Below are positions 33,290 to 45,204 of a stretch of DNA of 64,000 bases, one piece after another; the stretch's first letter is position 1; each line of letters opens with the position of its first letter. The position numbers and the translations under genes were made by a program. The notes below the pieces were generated by a model. The model saw only the letters and a list, made by a program, of their open reading frames with translations, was not told where the DNA came from and made no database searches. Origin of the DNA: Molossus alvarezi (taxonomy: Eukaryota > Chordata > Mammalia > Chiroptera > Molossidae); NCBI GenBank assembly GCA_037176705.1, contig CM073886.1:8764501-8828500 (forward strand), written 5' to 3'.

Positions 33290-34090
33290 CTCAAATGTAT
33301 GTGAGGACCGGGGCCTGGGGCATGGATATGCACAGGGGCATCTCTGCCCAGACTGGGCAGTGAAGGGCGAGCTTCCTCCCGGCCCCTTCGCCGGCAGAGG
33401 GTGCGTCTCCCTGCCCCTCCCTTCCCAGAGAATGGGACCTTCACAAGGGTTCTCTCTGTCTGTGGCAGGATCTTAGCTCTGAAACTCTACATGGTCCAGC
33501 TAAAATCCTGTCTCTTGTCCTCACTAGATCTTAAAACCCATTTCCCTGAATTGCTAACTTTGACATCTCACCCACGATGGTCACACTGCCTGCTCACATG
33601 CTCATTCTTCTAGTGTTCAGTCAGTTCAGAATCCCCTTTCTGTTTTGCAATTCATCTATGCATTTAAAAGAACAGCAGCATTTCTAGATGTTTCCAGTGG
33701 GAATGTCTGTAATCAGTCATGCCGACAGCACCAAAAGTACTCCCTCGGTGGTTCTGCGGTAACCTGGTAATAAGAAACAGCCGTCGCGAATTTACAACAG
33801 GAAGAGAAACTCGCAGAGGTCAATGTTTCCTCCAAGGCCGTGCAGCTGGGAAGCGTGGGACTCAGAATGGGAACCCCAGTAGGCCTCCAGACCAAGTCCA
33901 TGTCCCAAATGTCCATCTTTTGTCAGTGGCTTCCAAGATGACCCACTTCTCACCCACGTACAAGGAAACTGTGGAAGGGCCACAACTTTGTTATGCAGCC
34001 GTTAGCCCACCACAGATGTGGCCCAAGGAGGAATCGGTTGCCTCTGCATACATATACTCTTATATCAAAGAATCAGGTCTCTTTGCTTGT
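33290..34090. other. mostly single-copy sequence with a MIR-like piece
   Basis: At 33,790-33,900 'gaagagaaactcgcagagg' and 'ccgtgcagctgggaagcg' fit antisense MIR. Nothing else is recognisable. Confidence 0.4.
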
Positions 34091-34099
34091 GAACTAGTT

Positions 34100-34430
34100 T
34101 TGAAAAAAGAAGAAGTTTTAAGAAGAGTAACTTTGCACAACAAGCAAAATTAATAAGCGAAATACAAGCCATAAAATAAAATTGCAACAAATAAGACAAA
34201 GTACTAACATTCAATATATACATTACTCATAAAATCAATAAGATAAAAACCAGCCTAATGGGAAAGTGAACACATAAGCAGAAAATTCACAAAAGAAAAG
34301 ATATGAAGTGCAACCTCCATGCTATTTTTTTTTTTAAAGCAGTAGAACTAAACGGAAAAACCTAAATCTATTAAGCTCCTAGCCTAGAGGAACACATAGG
34401 AGTAAATTTTCCTGGCCTGAGTTAGGCAAT
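34100..34430 (+). mobile_element. old L1 fragment, sense
   Basis: A-rich text with 'aagcagaaaattcacaaaag' and 'agatatgaagtgcaacc' resembles the distal sense ORF2 region of L1M. Confidence 0.4.
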
Positions 34431-35760
34431 GGTTTCTTAGAACTATGACACCAAAAGCAAAGAGACAAGAAAAACACCAACATTGGACTCAATAAAAATG
34501 TAAAACTCGCCCTGGCCGGTTTGGCTCAGCGGTTAGAGCATTAGCCTGCGGTCCGGAGAGACCCAGGTTCAGTTCCCGCTAAGGGCATGTAACTTGGTTG
34601 CAGTTTGTCCCTGGCCCTGGTTGGGTTGTGCAGGTGGCAACCACTCGATGTGTCCCTTTCACGTCGATGTTTCTCTCTCTCTCTCCCCCTCCCACTCTAT
34701 CTGAACAAAAAATGGAAAAATGTCCTCAGGTGAGGATTAAAAAAAAAAAAATGTAAAACTCTGTGCTACAAAGGGTATTATCCACAAAGTAAACAGACAA
34801 CTCACAATTTGAGAAAAATACTTACAAATTATATATCTGGTATCTAAAACATGTAAAGAACTCTTACAACTCAAATTTTAAAAGACAAACAACCTAATTT
34901 TTAAAAGGGTGAAGAATCTGAACAGACATTCTCCGAAGAAGATACGCAAATGGCCAACAAGCACATGAGAAGATGTTCAACACCACTAGCCATCAGAACC
35001 ACAGTGGGACCCCACCCCACACTCACTAGGATGACTGTGATGAAGAAGACAGATGTTGTGTCAGCGAGGATGTGGAGAAGTGAGAACCCTCATTCATTGC
35101 TGGCAAGAATGAAAATACTGCAGCTGCTTGGGAAAACAGTCTAGAAGTTCCTCAAAAAGTTAAATCCCTAGAGTCACCATATGACCTAGCAATTCCACTC
35201 CTGGGTATATAGCCAAGAGAAAGGAAAACATACATCCACAGGAAAATGTATATAGAAATATTCATAGCAGCACCATTCATATTAGCCCAAAAGTGGGAAC
35301 CACCCGCATGCCCATTAACTGATGATGTGATCTATTCATACAATGGAGTATTATTCAGCCATAGAAAAGGAATGAAGTACTGAAACATGCTACAATGTAG
35401 ATTAACCTTGAAAACATTAGGATAAGAAAAAAAAAAAAAAAACCTGTCCATTTTCAAAAGACTGCATGTTGTATGATTCCAGAACATATATGAAATGGAA
35501 TGTATAGGAAATGTTCAGAACAGGTGAGTACAGAGATACAGAAAATGGATTAGCACTTGTCTCGGGGAAGGAGAGGGAGGAGACAGAGTCTGCAGGACAC
35601 AGTGTTTCTTTCTGAGGGATGAAATGTTCTCAAATTAAATTGCAGTGATGGTTCACAATGTTGTCAGTGGACTGGAAGCTTTGAATTGTACATTTTAAAT
35701 GAGTGAACTATATGGTATGTGAATTATATCTCAATCAAGCTATTTATAAAAAGCAAAAAA
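34430..35760 (+). mobile_element. L1 3' region, sense, split by VES
   Basis: 'tatgacaccaaaagcaaaga' before the SINE joins 'ctctgtgctacaaagggtat' after it, as in intact L1 ORF2. It continues with 'catgagaagatgttcaacac', 'gcaattccactcctgggta', 'caatggagtattattcagcc' and the 3' end 'tatctcaatcaagctattt'. Confidence 0.85.
34494..34761 (+). mobile_element. VES SINE nested in L1, exact duplication
   Basis: The body is 34509-34746 and starts 'gccctggccggtttggctca'. It has the stem-loop TCCTC-AGGT-GAGGA at 34723-34736 and a poly(A) tail. The 15-bp duplication 'aaaaatgtaaaactc' is identical on both sides (34494-34508 and 34747-34761). The host L1 reads continuously across the site, fixing the order of events. 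Confidence 0.97.
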
Positions 35761-36260
35761 AGGGACACTTTTCTTTGGCTATCAAATTGGCAGCTTCTTT
35801 TTACAAATGATGCAAATATCATGCCTTGGCAAGAGTACTAGGGAATAAGTACTATGGAACTGTAAATCAATATGTATTTTCTGGAAGACCATTTTGAATA
35901 TATACCAAATCCTAATAATATGAATAGCTTCTGCTCCAGCAGTTCCCCCTCTAGGAAATATAGCCTAAGGAGGTAACAGAGATGCATGGACAGTTTTCTA
36001 TATCATGATGCTAATTGCATTGTTATTTTTAACAGTAAAACAAAACAAACAAACAAACAAAACTAAAGTCACCCTAAATACCTAACAATGGGGAAACAGA
36101 CATCATTACACAAATATATGAAAAATACTATTCATCCATTAAAAATCACACTGTAAAAGTAATAGCAATGAAAAATCATCATAGTTTCATAAGTAACTAA
36201 GCAGGCTACAGACTAAATGCAGAAAATAATTCTAATATGAAATTATTGAAAATACATACT
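35760..36260 (+). mobile_element. very old L1 3' end, sense (L1ME-like)
   Basis: 'ttgcattgttatttttaaca', an (AAAC)n run at 36037-36062, 'aatacctaacaatggggaaa' and 'atactattcatccattaaaa' fit the distal part of an old L1. Confidence 0.5.
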
Positions 36261-36700
36261 TTAAAATACTAATGGTGATTTTCTTAATGTGACAGAATAA
36301 TGGAAAGCCTCTCTCTTTTTTTGCCTTCTTTGTCCTTTGTTGTTCGAATTTTTCCACAAAGCACATGCACAGGGCTGGTCATGACAGGGAAAGCAGGTTT
36401 CCACGGGGTTCGGGTCTTTCACTGGCCTGGCCCGTCCTCCCCTCAAATGCAATGACTGATGTGTTGTAAGATGTGAAAGCCCAGGTCATTTCTATGGTGC
36501 TTTCCATTCCCAAGACTGTGACTCTGACATTCTAAGCTTAGACCATTTCTTTGACACCCCTCCCAAGAAGCTCTCACAGACTCATCCCGTTTCCCGCAGA
36601 CTCTGTGGCCCCCACCTCCAGGGAGGGAGAAGCTGCCGTGGTGAGCGGTCAGACCCCAGCAGTCGGGGACAGGACGGTGAGCGCTGAGGCACAGCAAACC
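36260..36700. other. single-copy sequence, no feature seen
   Basis: No repeat or exon is recognisable here. Confidence 0.4.
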
Positions 36701-36880
36701 CTGCAGAGAACTGAAAACGATTTTTCTCTCCCAAAATATAATTAATCAATTATGTCCAAAGAAGTGGAATCAATATTTTTATAAATGAGATGTTCATACG
36801 CCAAGAAGGGATTGTTGCTGTGGCCGTATAATCTTTCACCTGCTAATTCAATGTAAATTACGAGCTTCTCGGCTGATGTC
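36700..36880. other. possible conserved noncoding element
   Basis: This AT-rich island has 'aaaatataattaatcaatta' and 'tgctaattcaatgtaaatta', both with paired homeodomain-like cores, and no repeat signature. The flanks are GC-rich. A regulatory role is inferred. Confidence 0.25.
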
Positions 36881-37149
36881 CTCGGCCCACCGAACTTTGC
36901 CCTACTTCGGAATTCTGACCGTGACTTTCCCGTTGTCGTGCCCTGCCCCCGGCAGACACGCTGTGCCAAGGTCTCCTCATAAACAGCACACCGCCAATAC
37001 AGACCCCGGCGTTGGCCGGCTGCCCTCCTCGCCGGGCTGTGATCCTGTCCCATTGATCTTCCCTGCATCCTCCGGGACACAGGGCAGTGATGTGCGGCTG
37101 GGGACGCAGGCAAGGCTGAGATGAATTGCAGTTTGATCGAATCACTTGA

Positions 37150-37310
37150 ATGCAAGTAACATTTATTAAGTGCCTACTGGGCACCACAACTACTGCGGGC
37201 CTAGAGCTGCAAAGACAAATCTCAGAGTCACTGTCCTCTGGGCTCACATTTAGTGGAGGAGATGGGCACAGAAACAGGGGGTCGCATCACATCACCAGAG
37301 GCTCTGAGTT
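37150..37310 (-). repeat. L2 LINE tail, antisense
   Basis: 'catttattaagtgcctactg', 'ggcaccacaactactgcggg' and 'gctcacatttagtggagga' match the reverse complement of the L2 3' end. The minus-strand frames that continue into the G-rich repeat are not coding. Confidence 0.65.
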
Positions 37311-37328
37311 GTGGGTGAGAGCACCACA

Positions 37329-37522
37329 TGGGGGAGCAGGGAGGCATGGGGGGAGCCGGGAGGCGCGGGGGGGGGGGAGCTGGGAGGAGTGGGGAGCGGG
37401 AAGGCGTGGGGGGAGCGTGGAGGCGTGGGGGAAGCGGGGAGGCGTGGGGGGGGCGGGAGGAGTGGGGGGGGAGCTGGGAGGCGCGGGGGGGTGAGGAGTG
37501 GGGGAGCGGGGAGGCGAGGAGG
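37329..37522 (+). repeat. G-run-rich imperfect minisatellite
   Basis: Imperfect units of about 20-26 bp of the form 'ggggagcgggaggcgtgggg' repeat about eight times. They include runs of up to nine or ten G. Many closely spaced G-tracts give strong quadruplex potential on the + strand. The open frames across it are low-complexity artefacts. Confidence 0.85.
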
Positions 37523-38440
37523 ATCCCGGAGAAAGCCAATGGACTTTTCCTGCAGTCACAGGGCCCGTCCCCACCACTGGTCAGGGCGAGGACTCGCTTA
37601 GCAAGCAGGACGGGCAGGAAGGTGTTCTGGCCAAGAAGGAAGCTAAGAAGAACATCACATTCAAGGAAGGCATGAGGGAAGGGTCCACACTGGTGGGCAG
37701 GGCAGGCTTCATTCACTCCCCTTTTTGTGGACACCTGTGGTTCTGTGTACCCTGAGACCTCCTTCTTCCTGATGTCCTCCTTCCCCTACAGTACCCCAGC
37801 TTGTCTGTGGGGGCGCTACCCTTCCATCCCCCATCTGGTGGTGCCAATGGGACGGAGTCGTCATAAGCCTCAGGGACGGAGGGGTGCAGTGACCCCATCC
37901 TGGCAGGGGTTGTGTCGGGGAGGGCCAGTCCTCGAGAAGTGAATTCCAGGATTTCGATAGATGATTGAGGGGAAACGTCACTGCCTCCATGTCAATAAGT
38001 TCAATAAACTTGGAAACAGTAAAATATTTAAAATTTAAAAAGAAAAGAAAAAGACTCTTTCTTTCAACTCTGGTTACTACACTGACAGCTTGAAAACCCA
38101 AAGCTTTCCAAGACAGAGAAAAGAAAAGCCGAGAAGGGGACAGAAAAGATAACTCTAGTGACATCTTCTGTGAACCAAAAGCATCCTCCTTTTGCTTCAA
38201 TCAATACGGTTATTGTTTTTTAATTGCTTATTGCTATAAGTATTCATGAATTGATATACCATTCCCACACTTTGGGAATTAAACCTGTAGAAAACAAGGT
38301 AAGTTATACAAAGGGCCTTTGGGGTGACTTCAAATGGGAACACAGACCCGGAGGAATTAAGAGCTTAGCCCCAGGGGCATGTGAGTCAGCAGCAGGGCCT
38401 GGAGGGAACTCGGTCTGGGGGGACGCTCTGCTTTCCAGCT
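37523..38440. other. single-copy sequence, no feature seen
   Basis: No repeat or exon is recognisable. The minus-strand open frame at 37709-38200 contains no domain. Confidence 0.4.
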
Positions 38441-38449
38441 GTGTCCGAG

Positions 38450-38640
38450 AACACAGTAGCAACAACAGCAGTGATAATACCTGCACCACGTGCCAGGCAC
38501 TGTCCTAAGTCCTTGTTAACCCATCTAGTCCTCTGAACTTCTCCCTCAGGCAGGAATTCTTCAGAGAATTAAGGAATGTTGGGAACATTTCCAACCACTT
38601 GAGCTCATTATTTGAAAAAGCAAGCTAGGACCAGGGCTAG
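38450..38640 (-). repeat. MIR SINE fragment
   Basis: 'caccacgtgccaggcactgt', 'cctaagtccttgttaaccca' and 'tctagtcctctgaacttctc' match antisense MIR. Confidence 0.65.
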
Positions 38641-39145
38641 GGGTGAATGCAACTCATTCCAGGATGTTCTAGGGGTCATCTAGGTAGCAAGGTGACCCAG
38701 ATCATAGAATAGAGATGTGGGAGTCAGTTTCCTGGAAGCAGGACCCCCACAAGAGATGTAGGGATATAGCAGGTGGGTCCGTGGTGAAGATCAGGGCTCT
38801 AACCAAAATGGTTTGCGCTTAAGTCTTAGTTAGAGAAACAAAGACAGAAGTAGTCAAGGAGCTGGGACTAACATGTGCCTTGGCTACTGCCATGGGTAGT
38901 GAGGTGCTGGAGCCCTGGCCCAGCCCTGAAACGCACTGGCTTGCCCAGGGCCGGGCGCTAGGACAGCCCCTAGACGCCCCGCATACACCGGTTTGATGTT
39001 GATCAGGCTGCCTGCCCTTTTCTCACTTGTCCTCTGACGGCCAAATCAATGAATGTGTAAATTAACCTCCGTGATGCTTACCAACAGCCTGATACATATA
39101 ATTCTTCAGAAATGTTTGTCATTTTGAATAACCTACTAGATAGAG
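38640..39145. other. single-copy sequence, no feature seen
   Basis: No repeat or gene is recognisable here. Confidence 0.4.
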
Positions 39146-39295
39146 TGGATGGATGGATGGATGGATGGATGGATGGATGGATGGATGGATGAATGGATGG
39201 TTGGATGGGTGGATAGATGGATGGATGGGTGGGTGGGTGGATGGATGGTTGGATGGTTGGATGGGTGGGTGGGTGGATGGATGGATGGATGGATA
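39146..39295 (+). repeat. (GGAT)n microsatellite, interrupted
   Basis: About 150 bp of GGAT units carry GGTT and GGGT substitutions. The first nine or so units are pure. The minus-strand frame of repeated His-Pro-Ser-Ile is an artefact. Confidence 0.97.
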
Positions 39296-39419
39296 AGAAA
39301 TGGGGTGAAAGGATGAGAGGGTAGAGGGTGTGTGAATAGATTAAAGGCAACAATCCTTGGGCATTGTTTTATTTTTTAAGCTCTTTGGCATAATGTACCT
39401 TTTCTGCAGAAACACAATG

Positions 39420-39920
39420 TCTATGTTCATGGACTTCATAGATAGAGAGAGACTAGATAAATAATTACCCCAACTGGAGAGATGGCAAGAGGAACTTCGA
39501 GGTGCTAGGGAATCATATAAGAGTAGTCTGGGAAGTCAAGTAAGACCTGCCCAAGGATATGTCAGTGAGCCAAGACCTAAAGTGCAGCTAGGAGCTGGCT
39601 CAGGAACAGGGGATCAGGCTGGGTTAGGGGGTGTCAAGTGGGGGTTTTATGCAAAAGCAGCTCCTGCTGAAGAAATGCCAAGTGCAAAGTTCCAGAGGCT
39701 GGAAGGAGTATGGTTCAATCGACCACGTGAAGGCGCAACATAGCAAGAGCACAGGGAGCAAAGCTTAACTGTCGAGAGAAGACACGGGAGGGTAAGTAGG
39801 GTTCTAGATCAGGAAGCAGTCTGAATGCCAGGGGAAGGAGCTTGGTCCTGCTCCTGCCTGCAGCGCTGAGCAGTCGAAGGGTCCGGCGTGATCCTGTCTG
39901 GAGGAGTAACGAACTGGGAG
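39420..39920 (-). repeat. L2 LINE, antisense, long decayed copy
   Basis: 'aagtagtctgggaagtcaag'-like text near 39,520, 'gtgagccaagacctaaagtg', 'gccaagtgcaaagttccaga' and 'gatcaggaagcagtctgaat' follow the antisense L2 order (3' part first). Confidence 0.5.
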
Positions 39921-40270
39921 AACTGAGTGGACTGTGCTGCCGTTCACTGCCTCTGACTGGGGGAGCGAGGAAGGCAGATTTCCTTGACTACTTTTGTGTC
40001 CTGTTTTTATCAGCCGCACAATGCGGAATTTGGCCAAAGTGTGGCTGTTGGGGTCATCTCGGTCCTTCTTTTAAGTGAGGCGAATGACTGCCTTTGTGCC
40101 CAGAGAAGCCGCCTTCTCCTCAGCGTCCACTGTGGCACAGGGGTCTGTCGGCGGTGCCATGAAAGGGCACCTCTGCTCGCCGCGTCTGGCAGCTTTCTGC
40201 ACAGCCCTGCTGAACAGACGGGCAAGTGCGTGTAAGGCCTGGAGAGCTGAGCCGTCCGCCCACACAGCAG
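39921..40270. other. single-copy GC-rich sequence, no feature seen
   Basis: No repeat or exon is recognisable here. Confidence 0.4.
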
Positions 40271-40274
40271 CTCG

Positions 40275-40480
40275 TTTACTCAGTGCTTACTCCGAGCTCA
40301 GCACTTGACTAAAGCTTTACCCGCAATATCCCATCTAATCCTGCCAACACCCTATGCAACATCTGACCTAATGTCCACTTTATAGAAGAGGAAACTGTAG
40401 TTGAGAAATGTCATGTCACTTGTGCATAGTCACACAGTTAGTAAGTGGTGGACCCATAATCCAAGCCCAGGTCTATCTTC
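40275..40480 (-). repeat. MIR SINE, nearly full length
   Basis: 'ttactcagtgcttactccga', 'cccatctaatcctgccaaca', 'gaggaaactgtagttgagaa' and 'tcacacagttagtaagtgg' match antisense MIR in order. Confidence 0.88.
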
Positions 40481-40689
40481 AAAACTTATGCTCTTTCCAT
40501 GAAACTGCATCGGTTGAGAGTGGCCTTCCTCTCGTGCCTTCAGCACTGGTCAAGAGGGACAGTTCTACTACACACTGTTTCTGCCAGACGTTGGGTTCAT
40601 AGAGCTATTTATTAGCCTGTTAACCGAGCGGGACGTATAAAAACGTCAAACGGTGCATATAGTGAAAAGGGAATTCCCCGGTTAACAGG

Positions 40690-40940
40690 TTAAGACTGAA
40701 AGATAGCCCTGGCTGGTGTGGCTCAGTTGGGCATCACCCCATCCACCAACAGGTTACCAGTTTGATTCCCACTCAGGGCACAGGGTTGCAGCTCGATCCC
40801 TGGTAGGGGGCGTGCAAGACGCAGCCAATTGATGTTTCTCTCTCACATGGATGTTTCTCTCTCTTTCTCTCCCTCTCCTTTACTCTCTCTCTAAAGAAAA
40901 AATCAATCAATAAATATTGTTTTAAAGATTAAAAGATACA
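40690..40940 (+). mobile_element. VES SINE (GTGTGGCTCAGT type)
   Basis: The body (40706-40925) starts 'gccctggctggtgtggctca'. Several bases are missing from the A-box arm ('cagttgggcatc'). B-box-like 'agtttgattcc' is present. The flanks 'agactgaaagata' and 'agattaaaagata' form a likely duplication. Confidence 0.93.
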
Positions 40941-41245
40941 TGTCCATGGATGTCTCTGGGTTGGTAAAGAGGCCCTGCCTCTACATGCCTGACTCCTTTT
41001 GGACTAGTTATATACTCAGCCTGGGCTCTGCCTTGTCTGGTTGGATCTGACCATTTCTTTGGCTCTGATGTTTCATCAACCCATAGATTCTCCAGGCTTT
41101 CTTGCCCCTGCTTTGCTGGGATCCAACACCAGAGGAAGGGCTTCTCCTAGAACCCACAACAGGAATGCTATGACGTAGAAAGTACTTGCCACTTCTCAAT
41201 GCGGAGCCTAACACCTTCTTGAGCCTCCTCCTTTTTCTTTTTTCA
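40941..41245. other. single-copy sequence, no feature seen
   Basis: No repeat or exon is recognisable here. Confidence 0.35.
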
Positions 41246-41462
41246 TCCTCACCCAAGGACATATTTTTTATTGATTTTTAGAGGGAGGGGGAGAAACATT
41301 GATGTGAAAGAGACACATCAATTGGTCACCTCCTGCATGACCCCGACCAGAGCCAGGGATCAAACCCTCAACCTGGGTATGTTTCCTGACTAGGAATCGA
41401 ACCCACCACCTTTCATTGTGTGGGGAAAGTCTCCAACCAACTGAGCCACACCAGCCAGGGCT
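41246..41462 (-). mobile_element. VES SINE, antisense, diverged
   Basis: It has stem-loop TCCTCACCCAAGGA at 41246-41259, 'gggagaaacattgatgtgaa', and the head ending 'gccacaccagccagggc'. The body differs from both common types ('tcctgcatgaccccgacc'), so it may be an older or distinct subfamily. Confidence 0.9.
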
Positions 41463-42500
41463 CTTACGTGAGGAAATAAGATGGAATTTTCCCAAATTCA
41501 TCCATTTATACTTCACAAAATAATTAGAGAAGTTATCTGCAATTCAAAGATTTATAACATAGAGCTACAGATAAGAAGTTTTATCTATCTACATCTACCT
41601 TCCTTCTCAGCCTACAAAACTTCCTGAGACCTCATCTACTCTCCAATAACACTGATTTCTTCATTCCCTGTTGAGGCCTGTAGGTGACCTTGATGCTTGC
41701 TTGTCCTGTGCTCACACAACACATCCTTCCTCCCCACCTGCTAACAGATTTTGTTCAATAGGCCACCTTTTCCCAGGAATCCATGGGACCCTTGGGCAGC
41801 TGACTCCACCCCCAGCTCCAGCAGTGGAGTCTGTCCGTTCTGTCACCCAGGTTACACATCCCCATGGCCTGCAGACACGTGATCCATCAGACTGAAGGGA
41901 ATGGCTGCAGTGGTAACTGCGAGGCAGGTCTCGGTCCCCCCTGCCAGGTATAATCGGGCCACTGGCAGCCCTCAGATGAAGCCTAAACAGAGGAGAGCAG
42001 AGAAGAGACAGTAAGAACTTCTGACTCTGACGATGCCATCGAGCTGCTGGCTCAACCACTCTAGGACCCACACTACCTCTGGAATCACTGTTTCACGAGC
42101 TAAACTCCTTATTGTTTGTGCCAATTTGGATCATCTTTTCTGTTGCTTGGAACTGCAAGCATCTTACTGATACTTCTCGAATGCCTTTCTCCAGCCAAGA
42201 GCTGTCCACTGAGTTCCAGGCTCACCATGCTGATCATTGCCATCAGCATAAAACATGTTGAAACCACTCTGCTGTCCACAGAAACTACCCGGACGGCAGC
42301 TTCCCGCACGAACACCCCTGAGAGTGCCGTCTGCACTGGGTCTCTGCACCCGAAGCCGTGCCCCCACACCCCCTCCAGTCGGTCCTCTCAGCCTCCTCCA
42401 CCGCCGGCCGCCACTCCCATCTCGCCACATCTGAGTCTCTGCTCAGCAAGATTTGACTCAATTGCTCACTGCCTCCTTAACAGATTTCTGTCACTACGCT
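41463..42500. other. mixed single-copy sequence, no feature seen
   Basis: No repeat is recognised. The 207-residue plus-strand frame (42116-42739) is Ser/Pro/Leu-rich and lacks any domain. It runs into L2-like DNA, so it is not called. Confidence 0.4.
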
Positions 42501-43500
42501 TGTCCTCCTCCTTCCCAACGCTTCTTCATCCGTGCTTTGGCCTCCTCATGTTTCACACCAGGCAGTCCCAGGGTTTACTTCTGAGACCTCCTCTCCATCT
42601 ACACTCCCTCCGAGGTCATCTCACGGGGCCCTGTGCCTTCAAATATTACCATCAAGCTGAGGTTCAAGCTCTTGTATACAATCACCTGCTTATCTCCATC
42701 TGGATGCGTCACACTTCGCCAGAAAGGAACCTGACCTGACCCCCCAACACACTCTCTGACAGATTCCCCACCTAGTAAACAGCCCCTTCACTGCTGTGCG
42801 GGTGAGAAGCCGATTCATCCTGGACTCCTCCCTTCCCTTCACCCCACGTGCTGCACAACAGCCTGTCCTGCTGGCCTGACAGGTGAGCTACTTCCCTTCA
42901 CCTCCATGGCTGCTCCCAGCTAATCCACCAGCGAGAGCCTCCTCATCAGAATGCCTGCCGCCTCTCTGCCCCACCAGGGGTTCTCCGCCAGCAGCCAGAG
43001 TAACCTACAGGGTAAAAACATACTAATGTCACTACTTGACTCAAAACCATCAATGACTGCCCATCACACTCAATGAAACGTGGCCAAGGGGCCTGCTCCA
43101 GTCCTGGCCTCCGTCCCTACAGCCCGCGCGGGCCTCGGGGGCTCTGCTGTCCTCCGGGATGGTCTCCATCTCGGTCCCTTTGCCTGGAGTGTTCCTTCCC
43201 CAGATGCTGGCAGGTCGGCTCCTTCCCTTCCTTCAGATCTCAACTCAGACATCACCTCCTTAAAGACAACTTAGCCACACTTGGCAGCCACCCACACTCT
43301 GTCCCTCGGCCTGCCTTTGCTTTCTTCCCAGCACTTGCTACGCCTGGCACTGGGTTGTAACTCCCTCGCCGACCGCGGCCTCTGTCGCCAGAGTGGGGTT
43401 CCTGAGGCAGAGGCTTGTGTTACACCAGAACCAGGCGCGCAGTACACATCCTGCCATATCGATGGGATGAATATCGACAGATGACCCATCCACCTGTAAC
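42500..43500 (+). repeat. L2-type LINE, sense, long copy
   Basis: 'cagccagagtaacctacagg', 'aaaaccatcaatgactgccc', 'tgcctggagtgttccttccc', 'agatctcaactcagacatca' and 'cctccttaaagacaac' follow the L2 order toward the 3' end. The tail is truncated and mutated. Upstream parts are less certain. Confidence 0.65.
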
Positions 43501-44560
43501 CCAAACTCAACATGTCTCAAGCTAAACCTCCCGATCACCACGCCAGTGTTCCCCCACCCTCCTGGCTCCCGTGACCGGGTTTCTCAGGCCGTCCCCCCGA
43601 GGTTCCCCTCCAGCCAGCACGGGCTCTGGGTTGGAGGGCTGCACACGGCTGAGGACATCAGGGCCAGAAGTGCCTGGGATGCGTGTCCCAGGGACTGACA
43701 GGTTCAGCCCACGACAGGGACAACGCCGAGAGCTCCCTGCTAGTCTCCGCCACAGCTGCCCGGGCTTCGCTACTTACCACACCGCTACTTGGCCCCCTCC
43801 TTCCCCTGGCCTACATTCCTACCATTATTTCCTGGGATCACTTCCTAATAAAACACTGGGCATGCTCCCTCTTCTCACCCAAAGACTCGCCACCCAAACC
43901 TGCTCCTCCTGTCTCCGCATCTCAGGACTGAAACCTTTGCGCATTAGCGATCCAAGCAGAGACCCCTGGCTCTACCAGCCTGCCCAGCAGGCCCGGTCCC
44001 GGCCGCTGTGGGCGTTCGTCCACTCTCTCCATCCCCGCTCCCGTGGCCCCAGACCGGCTCCTGATTTGCTGAATCCTGACAGCCACAGGGAGGCAAACGT
44101 TCTGCAGACGACTCTTCCTCAGCTCAGCAACCCACCATCGAACAAGCACCTAAAATCCTCCACGAGAGCATGTCCCTGAGATGACCTCCTTCGTCCCTCA
44201 TTACCAGGCTCAGAGCCAGTGAGTCTTCTTAGAGTTCACTGCAGGGCCCGCCCTCTGCATGTGATTGCAGGAGCCTCCGCGCTGCTCCGGGAACCTGCCC
44301 GCTGCACGTCAGCCAGGCCCCGTGAGAGGCGCTGGCGGCCGGGCGAGCGGCACAGCTGCAGACCTCCACAAGCTCACTGTTTAGGAAAAACACACACATG
44401 CAAATACTTCCCATTCAGTGGCCAGAGTGCCTCTCTGGCCAACTGCGGGGATCCCCCACGGGCCTGAATATATCACGTCCATCTTTACATCCTTAGTGCG
44501 GGCCCAACCCATAGCGGTCTTGTAATAAATGAATGGATTTTTGCCTGGTGAGTCAAGTGA
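43500..44560. other. GC-rich sequence, possible further L2-type remnants
   Basis: 'caaactcaacatgtctcaag' near 43,500 belongs to the same old repeat type as the preceding entry. The rest is unrecognised. The 202-residue frame at 43571-44179 has no domain. Confidence 0.35.
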
Positions 44561-44870
44561 GAAGTATTACCAGGACTCACATTTATTTCTGCTGGGCTTT
44601 GAAAAAGGAGAAAGGAGGAAAATAGTTTGTCAGGCAGATGTCAGCGTATGTTCAAGGACGTGGGAAATGAAAGAACGAGAAAATTGCACAGGAGAGCCGG
44701 AGAGGAACATGCGCAATGAAGAGCAGCGAAGGTGGGTTAGGACCAGCAGTGAAGACAGGTGAGTACAAATGTCACGAGTGCGGACTGGATCGGAGGCCGG
44801 AGGAGCCATGGAAAGCTTATGAGCCCCACCGCTGAGCAGAAACCCAGGAGAGCAAAATCCTCGGAGTCTG
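44560..44870 (-). repeat. possible L2 fragment, antisense
   Basis: 'tgctgggctttgaaaaagg', 'gcgaaggtgggttaggacc' and 'tggatcggaggccggaggag' faintly resemble antisense L2 internal sequence. This is a low-confidence call. Confidence 0.25.
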
Positions 44871-45204
44871 CACCAGCTGCCTGACTCAGGAAAAGCCCAC
44901 CGACTGCGTGTGTTCTTTCAGCCTCGATGCCTGGACTTTCAAGAAGGCGCTGTTCTGTCTGTGCCGGATCACGTGGCAGCTGTGGCCGAGGCTGTTCATC
45001 ACTGAGTGAAGTCGCTGTTCAGCCAACTGTACTCCAAATGGACAGGAAACGGGTTCTGCCATCAGACCAGACCAAATCCCGATACTCCGCTTTGGGAGAC
45101 GAGTCTGTGTGTGCATGTGCGCATTTACGGATCGTGTCACTGATTGCTGGGGTCTGTGTATGAGTCCGAGGATGATCCAGGGGTGTCTGAGTGCCTATGA
45201 ATAT

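Noticed and set aside
24700..36260. A provirus or full-length LINE in the AT-rich block
   Set aside because: Pieces lie on both strands and all frames are broken. No gag/pol/env-like frame accompanies the LTR, and no L1 has an intact ORF1-ORF2 pair.
37228..37734. 168-residue minus-strand open frame rich in Pro/His
   Set aside because: It is read from the G-rich minisatellite and the flanking L2, so it is low complexity only.
42116..42739. 207-residue plus-strand open frame
   Set aside because: Ser/Pro/Leu-rich, overlapped by opposing frames and continuous with L2-like DNA. I see no coding signature.
43571..44179. 202-residue plus-strand open frame
   Set aside because: Pro/Ser/Arg-rich sequence in a GC-rich interval, with overlapping antisense frames and no domain.
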